DNA of 64,000 nt from Roseovarius pelagicus. GTDB taxonomy: Bacteria; Pseudomonadota; Alphaproteobacteria; Rhodobacterales; Rhodobacteraceae. The position numbers were made by a program, and so were the translations under genes. This document shows, one piece after another, positions 37,400-47,038 of the stretch; the first letter of the stretch is position 1, and the number at the start of each line of letters is the position of its first letter. The DNA lies in assembly GCF_025639885.1 (NCBI RefSeq), contig NZ_CP106738.1:3348001-3412000 (forward strand). The letters run 5' to 3'. Under the pieces are notes generated by a model, which searched no databases, had not been told where the DNA came from, and was given only the letters and a program-made list of their open reading frames with translations.

Positions 37400-37822
37400 T
37401 GGCCGGTATTCTTCATGCTCGCCCAGGGCTCTTGCGGGGCCAATGCATCGCCCTCCTGCAACAATTCGATCGAGATGTTGTCGGGGCTGCGCACAAATGC
37501 CATATGCCCGTCACGGGGGGGGGCGATTAATAGTCACCCCGTTGTCCTGCAGATGCTGGCACATGTCGTAGATGTTTTCGACACTATAGGCCAAGTGTCC
37601 GAAGTTCCGGCTGTCGTCCGGCAGGGCCTCATCGCCATCCCAGTTATAGGTCAGCTCGACGGGGCATTCTTCCTGTCCGTCGGGTGCCAGGAAAATAAGG
37701 GTGAACCGCCCCCCTTCATTTTCCATGCGACGGGTCTCATTCAATCCGAGCAAACCGTAGAAAGCAATTGATGCGTCCAAATCTTTAACGCGCACCATCG
37801 TGTGCAGGTAACGGGTTTTCAT
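37393..37822 (-). CDS. Glyoxalase/VOC-family protein (lactoylglutathione lyase-like), interrupted by a one-base frameshift
   Basis: A vicinal-oxygen-chelate protein of the glyoxalase I type. The start [20 protein letters not shown], the [14 protein letters not shown] segment and [15 protein letters not shown] are typical. The frame then reaches a run of nine C on the coding strand (37515-37523) and stops at TGA. Removing one C continues [15 protein letters not shown], then [12 protein letters not shown] and ends SMKNTGHW at TAA 37393, giving a normal 142 residues. A metal-binding glutamate occurs in the restored C-terminus (ISIELLQ). Confidence 0.85.
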
Positions 37823-37966
37823 CGGCAGTTCTCCTTATTTTGCGTTGTCTGTGATCCTAGGGGCAAACGCCGTGCCGTCCACCCCTACAACGGGACGCGA
37901 TCAAACTTGTGATCTGTGCAGGTGCCGGGTAACTCTGGACCAAGACGAAGGCCATGAGGGGCGAGG

Positions 37967-38800
37967 ATGCAGCAATATCACGACGCATTGAAAACCGTGC
38001 TGGCCGAAGGCACGGAATCGACCGACCGAACCGGCACCGGCACTGTTTCCTATTTCGGTTTGCAGAGCCGCTATCGGATGTCAGATGGCTTTCCTTTGGT
38101 CACGACCAAGAAACTGCACCTGCGTTCGATCATTCACGAGTTGCTGTGGTTTCTGTCTGGCGACACGAACATCGGGTATTTAAAGGAGAACGGTGTTTCG
38201 ATCTGGGATGAATGGGCAGATGAGAATGGTGATCTCGGCCCGGTTTACGGTGCGCAATGGCGGCGCTTTCCTGCCTTGGGGGTTGAGGTTGGCGAGGCCG
38301 ACGGCGCCCCGGTGTTTCGTGCGCGGACGATTGACCAGATAGAGGATTTATTGGACTTGATCCGAAAGAGTCCGGACAGCCGCCGGATGATCGTGTCCGC
38401 GTGGAATCCGGGTGATGTGCCACAAATGGCGCTGCCACCATGCCATACGATGTGGCAGGTGCGGATCGCCGGCGGCAAGCTGCATCTGCAACTCTACCAA
38501 CGGTCTGCGGACATGTTTCTCGGTGTTCCGTTCAATATCGCGTCCTACGCGCTGTTGTTGCACATGCTGGCCCATGTGACAGGATACGAGCCGGGGGATT
38601 TCGTGCACACACTGGGCGATGCGCATATCTATTCCAACCATATGGAACAGGTCGAAAAGCAGCTGGCGCGCACGCCGAAACCACTTCCGAAATTGCGCAT
38701 CACCCGCGATGTCGGATCGCTATTTGATTTTCGTTATGAGGATTTCGAGATTACTGACTATGATCCTGATCCGGGCATCTCTGCCCCTGTGGCGGTTTAG
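37967..38800 (+). CDS. thyA: Thymidylate synthase ThyA
   Basis: Methylates dUMP to dTMP with methylene-tetrahydrofolate. The 277-residue protein has catalytic Cys159 (LPPCHTMWQ), the phosphate-binding [10 protein letters not shown] and [16 protein letters not shown] segments and the folate-site end [22 protein letters not shown]. Three bases separate it from folA, which recycles the dihydrofolate it makes. Confidence 0.97.
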   Translation: MQQYHDALKTVLAEGTESTDRTGTGTVSYFGLQSRYRMSDGFPLVTTKKLHLRSIIHELLWFLSGDTNIGYLKENGVSIWDEWADENGDLGPVYGAQWRRFPALGVEVGEADGAPVFRARTIDQIEDLLDLIRKSPDSRRMIVSAWNPGDVPQMALPPCHTMWQVRIAGGKLHLQLYQRSADMFLGVPFNIASYALLLHMLAHVTGYEPGDFVHTLGDAHIYSNHMEQVEKQLARTPKPLPKLRITRDVGSLFDFRYEDFEITDYDPDPGISAPVAV

Positions 38801-38803
38801 ACG

Positions 38804-39283
38804 ATGTTGTCGCTCGTCGTCGCCCGCGATCGTAATGGCGCCATTGGCAAGGATGGAGATATCCCTTGGAATGCGCCCGAGGATTTGGCCTTTTTCCAAC
38901 GCGAGACCACTGGCGGCGCAATCATCATGGGGCGTAACACGTGGGAAAGTCTGCCCTACAGGCCATTGAAAAACCGCCTGAATATCGTAGTTTCCTCCCG
39001 TGAAATCCTGGATGTTGACCGTTTCGCCAGCGTGTCGGAGGCTATTGAATTCGCCAAATCCCGAGGGCACGCGCGCCTATATGGGATCGGCGGCGCGGGT
39101 ATCTATCGTGAAATGATCGAAATCGCGGACAGATTGCTGATCACAGAGGTTGACTTGGACGTGGACGCGCCTGATACGTTTTTCCCCGCATTTCAGGCTG
39201 CCGAATGGGTTGAAACCTCGCGTCAGGTGCTGCGCGGATCTGACCCGCGTTGTATGCTGGTCGAGTTGATGCGCAGCCGTTGA
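38804..39283 (+). CDS. folA: Dihydrofolate reductase FolA
   Basis: Reduces dihydrofolate to tetrahydrofolate with NADPH. The 159-residue protein starts MLSLVVARDRNGAIGKDGDI and has WNAPEDLAFFQRETTGGAII, MGRNTWESLPYRPLKNRLNI and the nucleotide-binding YGIGGAGIYREMI. All essential residues appear present. It forms a two-gene operon with thyA. Confidence 0.97.
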   Translation: MLSLVVARDRNGAIGKDGDIPWNAPEDLAFFQRETTGGAIIMGRNTWESLPYRPLKNRLNIVVSSREILDVDRFASVSEAIEFAKSRGHARLYGIGGAGIYREMIEIADRLLITEVDLDVDAPDTFFPAFQAAEWVETSRQVLRGSDPRCMLVELMRSR

Positions 39284-39424
39284 TGGCGTCTTACCGCCCA
39301 AATGCCGCTATGACTGGTTGCGCTCGGTCTTGTGATCCATTTTAGTCGCGCCCAACAGGTAGCCTACATAGATGCGCCCGCTGGTGCGTGGCATTTCTGA
39401 CAGACCAACGAAAGTGAGCCAAGA

Positions 39425-40009
39425 ATGTTTGCCATCGTCAAATCTATCGTCACACTGCCGATCAGCGTCGGCCTGATCTGCGCCGGTTTTGCCGTATCAG
39501 TAAATGCGCAGGAGGCGGAACAGCCAAAACGGACGACCGAGGTGTTTGGTGATTGGACGGTAGAATGCATCGCACCGCCTGCCAAGGCAGACAGCGCAGA
39601 AAAACCTGCTGAACAATGCGAGATGCGCACTCAAGTCACCGTGCGGGGGGAGGATGATGTGCAGCGCCCCCTTATTCAGTTAGGAATTGGTCAGTTGGGG
39701 CTGGCGGACGATTTCTGGATTGTTATCCAGACACCGCTGAAGGTGGTTCTGCAAGACGGCGTCCGGTTCGTTTTATCCTCCACTGAAAGTGACGATCCCG
39801 ACGCGGACGAAGCTTTGGTCAAGACGCGCTTTCTCTATTGTGAGAAAACGCATTGTGTGTCGCAGGGTCGGATGGGCACGGTTCAGTTGGATGCGCTGGG
39901 CGATGCGGATGGTGCGCGGGTGATTTTTGTTGCCGCTCCTGAAAAGAAGCTGGAGATTCCGCTGTCCCTTGATGGGTTTTCAGAGGCCCGTGCGGCCTTT
40001 GTTGAGTAA
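39425..40009 (+). CDS. Invasion-associated locus B (IalB) family protein
   Basis: Periplasmic protein of 194 residues with a signal peptide (SIVTLPISVGLICAGFAVS, cleavage near VNAQ). The IalB pattern FGDWTVECIAPP, the EQCEMRTQVTV cysteine segment and the conserved Cys pair CEKTHC later in the chain are visible. IalB proteins are widespread in alphaproteobacteria and are linked to invasion in Bartonella, but in free-living species their role is unknown. It is monocistronic and converges on the hydrolase gene. Confidence 0.88.
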   Translation: MFAIVKSIVTLPISVGLICAGFAVSVNAQEAEQPKRTTEVFGDWTVECIAPPAKADSAEKPAEQCEMRTQVTVRGEDDVQRPLIQLGIGQLGLADDFWIVIQTPLKVVLQDGVRFVLSSTESDDPDADEALVKTRFLYCEKTHCVSQGRMGTVQLDALGDADGARVIFVAAPEKKLEIPLSLDGFSEARAAFVE

Positions 40010-40037
40010 GCGGGAAACACCACGCACAGCAGAAGGG

Positions 40038-40802
40038 TCAGCCAGTGCGCTCCAACCAGGTCCGCACTGTCGCCTCGAACGCGCGTGGAGCCTCGGCATG
40101 TAGCCAATGACCCGCTTCGGGCAGTTTGACGAACCGGGCTTTGGGAAAGAGACGCTTGATCTCTGGTCGGTGTTCGGGCTGAACATAGTCGGATTTTCCG
40201 CCTGACAGAAACAGCGTGGGGTGGGTAAACTCGGCGTCGATCTGCGGGAAACCCATGATGTCTGGCATTGCAGCACCCAACGCGTCGAGGTTTAGACGCC
40301 AGCGCCCGGCAGACACATCCAAAGACTGCAAGAAGAACGGGATGAGCGCGGGATCATCAATCAGGTCCTTCATCCGGTCAATTGCGTCCGAGCGCTTTTC
40401 AAGCCCGGTGAGGTCTACGGATTTGAGGGCATCGACATATCGGATCTGGCTATGCTCATACGTCACCGGCGCGATATCAGCGACGATCAGTCGGCCCACA
40501 TTCTCTGGGTACTGCAGGGCTAACGTCATGGCTGCCTTGCCGCCCATGGAATGACCCAAAACATCAAACGGGCCGTCCTGCGCCACCAACACTTCGGCCA
40601 GATCGAACGCCATGTCGGCGTATGTGTGGCTGTCCATCCAAGGGCTGGCGCCATGATTGCGCATGTCTACGGTAACGACGCGCCGGGTATCCGACAAACG
40701 CTTGGCGATCACGCCCCAGTTGCGGGCGGATCCGTAAAGGCCGTGCGCAATCAGCAGGCTTGGCTGATCGGTGCGGGTTCCGTGTTCGATAAGATTCAGC
40801 AT
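40038..40802 (-). CDS. Alpha/beta-hydrolase, YbfF-like esterase
   Basis: A 254-residue hydrolase with the oxyanion segment LLIAHGLYGSARNWGVIAKR, the nucleophile elbow GHSMGG (Ser85), the DMRNHGASP motif and a C-terminal catalytic histidine in AGHWLHAEAP. These match the YbfF group of acyl-CoA or general esterases. No signal peptide. Substrate unknown. Confidence 0.9.
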   Translation of the reverse strand: MLNLIEHGTRTDQPSLLIAHGLYGSARNWGVIAKRLSDTRRVVTVDMRNHGASPWMDSHTYADMAFDLAEVLVAQDGPFDVLGHSMGGKAAMTLALQYPENVGRLIVADIAPVTYEHSQIRYVDALKSVDLTGLEKRSDAIDRMKDLIDDPALIPFFLQSLDVSAGRWRLNLDALGAAMPDIMGFPQIDAEFTHPTLFLSGGKSDYVQPEHRPEIKRLFPKARFVKLPEAGHWLHAEAPRAFEATVRTWLERTG

Positions 40803-40984
40803 GCAGCCTAGATAAGCGGTTTCAGGTCAAATCTGAATGGCAGATTTATGTGCCCGGGTCGTTTGGCCCCAAAATATTTCTAAGACCGGGCCGAGGAGGC
40901 GATGCAACGTGTATGCGCAACATATTGAGACCGATGCGCGCGCACTGTAAGGTGTTGGATGGTTGCAATGACAGAGCGAATAGA

Positions 40985-41359
40985 ATGATTGATCAGGACC
41001 GCTTCGGGCATGACGTCACTGCGCTGATGGAAACGCTGCGCGCCAAGTTAGGTGCGCGGGGGTCAAGCCTGCACAAGCGTTTGCGCCGTGCCGGGCGGCG
41101 GTTGCCTAAATCGGGGCACAGGGCCGGTCAGGTTCTGACGGAAGCAGAACGATGGATGGCGCACCCCAAGTTGCGCGCGCGCCTTGACGCGGGCAAGATT
41201 GACGCTGCCCTGACCGAGATCAACCGTCAATTGGAGGATGTTGACCCGGTCGACGCCCGCAAGGGTATGCTGCTGGGTATGGCGGGCGGCTTGGTGTTCA
41301 ACCTGATGATAGCCGTCGCCGTTCTGATCGCGGTTTTGCGCTGGCGCGGTTTGGTTTGA
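40985..41359 (+). CDS. Small protein with C-terminal membrane anchor, unknown function
   Basis: A 124-residue protein that begins MIDQDRFGHDVTALMETLRA, is rich in arginine (KRLRRAGRRLPKSGHRAGQV), and ends with one hydrophobic segment (GLVFNLMIAVAVLIAVLRW) that should anchor it in the membrane. An upstream in-frame ATG exists, but the added residues look non-coding. The last 62 bases overlap the 3' end of the DUF817 gene on the other strand. No family is recognised. Confidence 0.6.
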   Translation: MIDQDRFGHDVTALMETLRAKLGARGSSLHKRLRRAGRRLPKSGHRAGQVLTEAERWMAHPKLRARLDAGKIDAALTEINRQLEDVDPVDARKGMLLGMAGGLVFNLMIAVAVLIAVLRWRGLV

Positions 41360-42188
41360 TCAGCGCGGCGGTATGCAGCACCCGCCGCACCACCAGCGTC
41401 ACAGTGACGAAACTGACGAATAACAACAGATACCAAGACCCCATTTTGCCAAAGCTGACCAATTGCATGCGGGCTTGTCCGCTATAGACCCAAGTGCCGG
41501 TCATCGTGCCGATATTTTCAGCCAACCAGAGAAATATAGAGGACAAAAATGCGGCCAACGGCAGCGGCATCCAATAATCGTTCTCGCCGATCCGAAACCA
41601 TATCCTTGTACGGGCATATAGCAGCACCGTGGCGGCAAAGAGCAGCATACGGATGTCGGGCAGAAAATGATGTGCAAAGAAATTGATGTAGATTGCCGAT
41701 GCCAGAACCACCGTCATCCAAAAGGGTGGGTAGGGGGCAAACTGCATCTCGAATACGCGGATTGCCCTCGCCATGTAACTGCCGACCGCGGCATACATGA
41801 AGCCAGAGAATAGCGGTACGCCGAATGCCTTTAACAGGCCGGGTTCGGGATAGCTCCAGCTACCTGCGTAGACCTTGAATATCTCCATTGCAGTACCGGT
41901 CAGGTGAAACAGGGCGATCACGCGCGCCTCTTCCCACGTTTCCAGCTTGAAGACGAGAAAGAGAGCCTGAAGCCCAACCGCCAGCAACACGAGTGCATCA
42001 TACCGTTGAAACGTCCAGCCGTCCTGCCAGATCGCTTTGGTCAGCAGGATGCCGAGGAGCAAGGAGATGCCAAAGAGAGCTGACCAGCCCTGTTTCAGCA
42101 CAAACATGGTGAACTCGGACAACCAGTTAGGCAGACGCGCGCGCATCCAGTTGCCCAAGGCGCGTTCTATTCGGCGGGTGGTGGTCAT
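41298..42188 (-). CDS. DUF817 family membrane protein
   Basis: A polytopic protein of 296 residues with about eight hydrophobic segments (ALFGISLLLGILLTKAIW, VLLAVGLQALFLVFKLE, MTVVLASAIYINFFAHHFL). The stretch FKVYAGSWSYPEP with FGVPLFSGFMYAAVGSY is the DUF817 signature. The function is unknown. Its end overlaps the convergent gene at 40985-41359. Confidence 0.85.
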   Translation of the reverse strand: MTTTRRIERALGNWMRARLPNWLSEFTMFVLKQGWSALFGISLLLGILLTKAIWQDGWTFQRYDALVLLAVGLQALFLVFKLETWEEARVIALFHLTGTAMEIFKVYAGSWSYPEPGLLKAFGVPLFSGFMYAAVGSYMARAIRVFEMQFAPYPPFWMTVVLASAIYINFFAHHFLPDIRMLLFAATVLLYARTRIWFRIGENDYWMPLPLAAFLSSIFLWLAENIGTMTGTWVYSGQARMQLVSFGKMGSWYLLLFVSFVTVTLVVRRVLHTAALIKPNRASAKPRSERRRLSSG

Positions 42189-42255
42189 GGGATGAGTAGT
42201 TGCGAACAGAGTCGCGGATGTCCAGCGCGTTTACGCGGTTAGACGTGTTTGGGCT

Positions 42256-42279
42256 TAGGCCGGGCTATAGCCCGGCCTA
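42256..42279. terminator. GC-rich perfect palindrome between glyA and the DUF817 gene
   Basis: Two 10-base arms, TAGGCCGGGC and GCCCGGCCTA, enclose TATA. It lies 9 bases beyond the glyA stop on the minus strand. No T run follows, so termination is possible but unproven. Confidence 0.5.
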
Positions 42280-42287
42280 CACCTAGA

Positions 42288-43571
42288 TCAGAGATCTGGA
42301 TAGAGCGGGAACCGCGCGCAAAGCTCGGCGACTTCACCACGCACTTTGGCCTCGACCGCGTCGTTCCCGTCGGGGCCGTTGGCAGCCAGACCATCGACCA
42401 CTTCGACAATCCAATCAGCGATCTGGCGGAACTCGGCCTCTTTGAAGCCGCGTGTTGTGCCTGCCGGTGTACCTAGGCGCACGCCGCTGGTTACGGTCGG
42501 CTTTTCGGGGTCGAACGGTACGCCATTCTTGTTGCAGGTGATATGAGCACGCCCCAGTGCGGCGTCGGTGATGTTGCCGGTCACTTTCTTGGGGCGCAGA
42601 TCGACCAGCAGAACATGGGTGTCGGTGCCGCCGGTGACGATATCAAGCCCGCCTTTCATCAGCTGATCGGCCAGCGCCACGGCATTGGCGCGAACCTGCT
42701 GAATGTAGGTCTTGAATTCAGGGCGCAGTGCCTCGCCAAAGGCCACAGCTTTGGCGGCGATCACATGCATCAGCGGCCCGCCCTGAATACCGGGGAAGAT
42801 GGCCGAGTTGATTTTCTTGGCCAGCGCCTCGTCATTGGTCAGGATCATGCCGCCGCGCGGACCGCGCAGGGTTTTGTGCGTGGTGGTGGTGGCCACATGC
42901 GCATGTGGGAAGGGCGAGGGATGTTCACCCGCCGCCACCAGACCGGCAAAGTGGGCCATGTCGACGTGCAGCCAAGCGCCGACCATGTCCGCGATTTCGC
43001 GCATGCGTTTGAAGTCGATCTGACGCGGAATGGCAGAGCCGCCCGCGATGATCATCTTGGGATTATGTTCCTTGGCCAGCGCCTCGACCTGATCGTAATC
43101 CAGCAGATTGTCCTGACGACGCACGCCGTATTGAATCGCGTTAAACCATTTACCGGATTGGTTGGGCGCGGCCCCGTGTGTCAGGTGCCCACCCGCGTCC
43201 AGGCTCATGCCCAGAATCGTGTCGCCCGGTTGCAGCAGCGCCTGCATCACGCCTTGGTTGGCTTGGCTGCCTGAATTGGGTTGCACGTTGGCAAAGTCGC
43301 AACCAAAGAGCTGTTTGGCCCGGTCGATGGCAAGGTTTTCTGCCACGTCGACATACTGACACCCGCCGTAATAGCGGCGCCCCGGATAGCCTTCGGCGTA
43401 TTTGTTGGTCAGAACTGTGCCTTGCGCCTGCATGACGGCGGCAGAGACGATGTTCTCGGAGGCGATCAGCTCGATTTCATCGCGCTGACGGCCAAGCTCG
43501 TCTGTGACAGCGCCGAAAATTTCAGGATCGCGTGAGGCTAGGGATTCGGTGAAAAAACCGGAATCGGACAT
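42288..43571 (-). CDS. glyA: Serine hydroxymethyltransferase GlyA
   Basis: PLP enzyme that interconverts serine and glycine with tetrahydrofolate, the main one-carbon source. The 427-residue protein contains the PLP lysine segment [27 protein letters not shown] and the folate-site [14 protein letters not shown] chose ATG 43571 ([10 protein letters not shown]). It is monocistronic and upstream of nadK on the opposite strand. Confidence 0.97.
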   Translation of the reverse strand: MSDSGFFTESLASRDPEIFGAVTDELGRQRDEIELIASENIVSAAVMQAQGTVLTNKYAEGYPGRRYYGGCQYVDVAENLAIDRAKQLFGCDFANVQPNSGSQANQGVMQALLQPGDTILGMSLDAGGHLTHGAAPNQSGKWFNAIQYGVRRQDNLLDYDQVEALAKEHNPKMIIAGGSAIPRQIDFKRMREIADMVGAWLHVDMAHFAGLVAAGEHPSPFPHAHVATTTTHKTLRGPRGGMILTNDEALAKKINSAIFPGIQGGPLMHVIAAKAVAFGEALRPEFKTYIQQVRANAVALADQLMKGGLDIVTGGTDTHVLLVDLRPKKVTGNITDAALGRAHITCNKNGVPFDPEKPTVTSGVRLGTPAGTTRGFKEAEFRQIADWIVEVVDGLAANGPDGNDAVEAKVRGEVAELCARFPLYPDL

Positions 43572-43747
43572 TGGGGCAGGCTCCGTCGAAGGTTGCAATT
43601 GCGGAATTTCCTATCGGAAACCCAGCGGGTGTGTAAGCCTCTAAACCGACAAAATCCCTTGCAGGACCGTCATCGCTGGTGCAGGGGAGGGAAGGTATGC
43701 TTCATTAGGCGCAAAATGCGTTGGATCGGAAACGGAACCAGAGTGCC

Positions 43748-44510
43748 ATGACAGCCAAGATCGCCTTTCTTGCCAGTGACGCCCCGACTGCGCAGATTGC
43801 ACGCGCGGCACTAGCGTGTCGGTTTGGCGAGGTGTCAGAGGATGCCGCTGATGTGGTTGTCGCGCTGGGTGGGGATGGCTTCATGCTGCACACCTTGCAC
43901 CGCACTCAGGAATTAGGAGTGCCCGTTTACGGAATGAATCGCGGGACAGTCGGTTTCTTGATGAACGACTATAGCGAATCCGATCTGCTTGACCGACTGG
44001 CCGCCGCCCAGGAGGAAGTGATCAATCCGCTGGCGATGCAGGCCGAGTCGGCGGATGGTACGCTTCACCGCGCATTGGCGATCAACGAGGTTTCCTTGTT
44101 GCGAGGGGGGCCTGCAGACGGCGCAACTGCGGATCACTGTAGATGGGCATCTGCGGCTCGAAGAGCTGGTATGTGACGGCGCACTGGTAGCTACGCCTGC
44201 TGGGTCTACTGCCTATAATTACTCTGCGCACGGGCCGATATTGCCGATCGGATCCGACGTTCTGGCGCTCACGGCTGTCGCGGCGTTTCGCCCGCGACGC
44301 TGGCGTGGTGCGCTGTTACCCAAGACTGCGGCGGTTCGTTTCGACGTGATCGATCCGGAAAAACGTCCCGTCATGGCGGTGGCGGACAGCCGATGGGTAG
44401 AAAATGTTCTATGGGTTGAAATAAAATCAGAGCCAACCATCGGACATCGCATCCTTTTTGACCCCGGTCACGGGCTCGAAGAGCGATTGTTGCGCGAACA
44501 ATTCGTCTGA
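43748..44510 (+). CDS. nadK: NAD kinase, interrupted by a one-base frameshift
   Basis: Phosphorylates NAD to NADP. The GGDG nucleotide loop is at residues 41-44 (VVALGGDGFMLHTLHRT) and NRGTVGFLMNDY follows. After ALAINEVSLLRGG the frame breaks at six G (44105-44110). Removing one G joins GLQTAQLRITVDG to DGALVATPAGSTAYNYSAHG and PFRPRRWRG-like sequence (AFRPRRWRGALLP), giving 253 residues. The gene is essential in bacteria, so the break most likely is an artefact of sequencing or lies in a run that varies. Confidence 0.88.
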
Positions 44511-44633
44511 TTCCCTTCTTTTTCTTTGGTCTGTGCGGAACCAGCTCATGGATGCTGGAGTTTTATCCCCGAAGACCAGGACAGCGATGGTCGCTGCGCC
44601 AATGTCTCGCCCGAGTAGAAAAGGAGATATGTG

Positions 44634-44831
44634 ATGAACTGGGATCGTATCGAAGGCAACTGGAAGCAATTCAAAGGCTCTGTCCGCGAAAACTGGGGAG
44701 AGTTGACCGACGACGAAGTGGATCAAGCAGAAGGCAAACGCGAGCAGTTTGTGGGCCTGATCCAGAAGAAATACGGTATCGCCAAAGACGAAGCTGAACG
44801 TCAGGTTGACGAGTTCGCCGCCAAGCACTGA
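44634..44831 (+). CDS. CsbD-family stress protein
   Basis: A 65-residue hydrophilic protein with the CsbD pattern MNWDRIEGNWKQFKGSVREN and EVDQAEGKREQFVG. Such proteins are general stress-response proteins of unknown action. An AAAAGGAGAT ribosome site decides for ATG 44634 over GTG 44631. A good terminator follows. Confidence 0.93.
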   Translation: MNWDRIEGNWKQFKGSVRENWGELTDDEVDQAEGKREQFVGLIQKKYGIAKDEAERQVDEFAAKH

Positions 44832-44859
44832 CGCTTGTCAGCACAAGTGTGTGTCATGT

Positions 44860-44889
44860 GGGTGGTCCCTGTCGGGGCCACCCTTTTCG
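44860..44889 (+). terminator. Rho-independent terminator after csbD
   Basis: GGGTGGTCCC and GGGGCCACCC pair over ten positions (one G-U) around TGTC and are followed by TTTT. Confidence 0.85.
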
Positions 44890-44928
44890 TTGCCCGTCTG
44901 CATGCCGAGGGTGACAACAAGACATTGC

Positions 44929-46818
44929 CTAATTCGCGTACCCGATTGTTTGCAGCGCCTCTTTGATCTCGTCCAGAATTGCGGGGTCATCAATCGTCGC
45001 TGGCAGCTTGAATTCCTGATTGTCGGCAATTTTGACGATTGTTGCGCGCAGGATTTTGCCTGAACGGGTCTTTGGCAGGCGCTCTACCACCAGTGCCAGT
45101 TTAAATGCGGCGACAGGTCCAATGCGGTCACGAACAAGTTTCACGCATTCAGACGTGATCTCGGCGTGTGGGCGATTAACGCCCTTGCTGAGGCAAACGA
45201 ACCCGACGGGCATCTGCCCCTTCAGCTGATCCGAGACCCCAACCACGGCACATTCGGCTACATCCGGATGACTGGCCAGAACTTCCTCCATCGCGCCGGT
45301 GCTGAGACGGTGACCAGCCACGTTGATCACGTCATCGGTGCGCGCCATGATGTAGAGGTATCCATCCTCGTCGATCATGCCTGCATCGCCGGTTTCGTAA
45401 TACCCCGGAAAGGTGGTTAGGTAGGATTTGCGGTACCGATCTTCTGCATTCCACAGGGAGGGCAACGTGCCGGGGGGCAGGGGCAGTTTGATGGCAATGG
45501 CGCCCAGTTCATTAGGCTTCATTGGGCGGCCACCGTCATCAAGGATCTGCACATCGTAGCCGGGCATCGGAACAGTGGGCGATCCGATTTTGACAGGCAG
45601 CGCTTCAAGTCCGGCGGGGTTGCCGACCATCGGCCAGCCGGATTCGGTTTGCCACCAGTGATCGTAAACCGGCTTGTCCAGTTTCTCTTGGGCCCATTCG
45701 ATCGTGTCGGGATCCGCTCTTTCTCCTGCGAGATAGAGCGCACGCAAGCACGACAGGTCGTACTTTCCGATGAACTCGCCCTTGGGATCTTCGCGCTTTA
45801 CCGCGCGAATTGCGGTCGGGGCGGTAAAGAAACTGCGCACGTTATGTTCGCTGATCACCCGCCAGAATGTACCGGCGTCAGGAGTGCCGACCGGTTTACC
45901 CTCAAAGACGACCGTGGTGTTGCCATGCACAAGAGGCCCGTAGCAGATATAGCTGTGTCCGACGACCCAACCAACGTCTGACGCCGCCCAGAATACATCG
46001 CCCGGATCAACATTGTAGAAATTCTTCATCGTCCAGTTCAGCGCGACCAAATGTCCGCCCGTAGGACGCAGAACACCCTTCGGCGCGCCGGTCGTGCCGG
46101 ACGTGTAGAGGATATAGGCGGGGTGGTTGCCCTCGACCGGCACACATTCGGCGGGCTCAACCCCGTATTGAAAGCCGTGCCAGTTCACGTCGCGACCCTC
46201 GATCAGGTCCGCGACTTCTTGTTCGCGCTGGAATATTACGCAGAAATCGGGCTTGTGGGTGGCTTGTTCGACAGCGCCATCCAGCAGCGGCTTGTAATGC
46301 ACGACACGACCCGGTTCGAGGCCGCAAGAGGCGGCGATGATCGCTTTGGGTGTGCAATCATCAATCCTGACGGCCAGTTCGCTGCTGGCGAAGCCCCCGA
46401 AAACGACAGAGTGGACCGCCCCCAGACGTGCGCAGGCCAACATTGCCTCGATCGCTTCGGGGATCATCGGCATGTAGATGATGACCCGGTCGCCTTTCTC
46501 GACACCCTTGGCGCGCAGGGCACCGGCCAGCGTGGCAACGCGGTTGCGCAGCTCGACATAAGATATCTCGCGCTTGGTATGGGTGATGGGGCTGTCATAG
46601 ATGATCGCGGCCTGTTCGCCGCGGCCGTTTTCGACATGTCGATCCACCGCGTTGTAACAACCGTTCACCATACCGTCGCTGTACCATTCGTAGATTGGTG
46701 CGTTGTCGTCAAAGAGGGCCTTGCTAGGCTTGCGGTCCCAGTCGATGGCTTCGGCGGCCTGCATCCAGAACGCTTCGGGGTCAGCTTTCCAACTGTCATA
46801 GACGTCTTTGTATGCCAT
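44929..46818 (-). CDS. prpE: Propionyl-CoA/acyl-CoA synthetase PrpE
   Basis: AMP-forming acyl-CoA synthetase, 629 residues from ATG 46818. The AMP-binding motif YTSGTTGAPKG, the ATP-site ERADPDTIEW region and the C-terminal lysine motif PKTRSGKILR are present. Overall length and the N-terminal MAYKDVYDSWKADPEAFW lead match propionyl-CoA synthetases better than acetyl-CoA synthetases. It probably feeds propionate to the methylmalonyl-CoA route. Its upstream region has repeated TTTGCAAA-like elements. Confidence 0.9.
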   Translation of the reverse strand: MAYKDVYDSWKADPEAFWMQAAEAIDWDRKPSKALFDDNAPIYEWYSDGMVNGCYNAVDRHVENGRGEQAAIIYDSPITHTKREISYVELRNRVATLAGALRAKGVEKGDRVIIYMPMIPEAIEAMLACARLGAVHSVVFGGFASSELAVRIDDCTPKAIIAASCGLEPGRVVHYKPLLDGAVEQATHKPDFCVIFQREQEVADLIEGRDVNWHGFQYGVEPAECVPVEGNHPAYILYTSGTTGAPKGVLRPTGGHLVALNWTMKNFYNVDPGDVFWAASDVGWVVGHSYICYGPLVHGNTTVVFEGKPVGTPDAGTFWRVISEHNVRSFFTAPTAIRAVKREDPKGEFIGKYDLSCLRALYLAGERADPDTIEWAQEKLDKPVYDHWWQTESGWPMVGNPAGLEALPVKIGSPTVPMPGYDVQILDDGGRPMKPNELGAIAIKLPLPPGTLPSLWNAEDRYRKSYLTTFPGYYETGDAGMIDEDGYLYIMARTDDVINVAGHRLSTGAMEEVLASHPDVAECAVVGVSDQLKGQMPVGFVCLSKGVNRPHAEITSECVKLVRDRIGPVAAFKLALVVERLPKTRSGKILRATIVKIADNQEFKLPATIDDPAILDEIKEALQTIGYAN

Positions 46819-46910
46819 TGTATCCTCCTCCAAGGCCTAGCTTCGTGTTAGGGCCGGGGTGTCATCCGGACAAGTGCGATGCGGCCCTGCGCGGCGGAAG
46901 GACGCAGAAA

Positions 46911-47008
46911 TTTGCATATCCGCCGCTTTGATCACTGCAAATTTTTGCAAACACCTTTTTTATGGACACTTTCCCAAAGTGTGCTTTTCGATTTTGCAAA
47001 TCTGCAAA
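46911..47008. promoter_or_regulatory. Cluster of TTTGCAAA-type elements upstream of prpE
   Basis: The 205-base space between prpE and maeB contains TTTGCA (46911), TGCAAA (46936), TTTGCAAA (46944-46951), TTTGCAAA (46993-47000) and TGCAAA (47003). Such elements are bound by short-chain acyl-CoA regulators (ScfR/RamB type, for example PccR) in related bacteria, as I recall. They lie 93-190 bases upstream of the prpE start. Confidence 0.5.
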
Positions 47009-47038
47009 TACCTCGCTGCTAACTTGCCCGAATCGATT

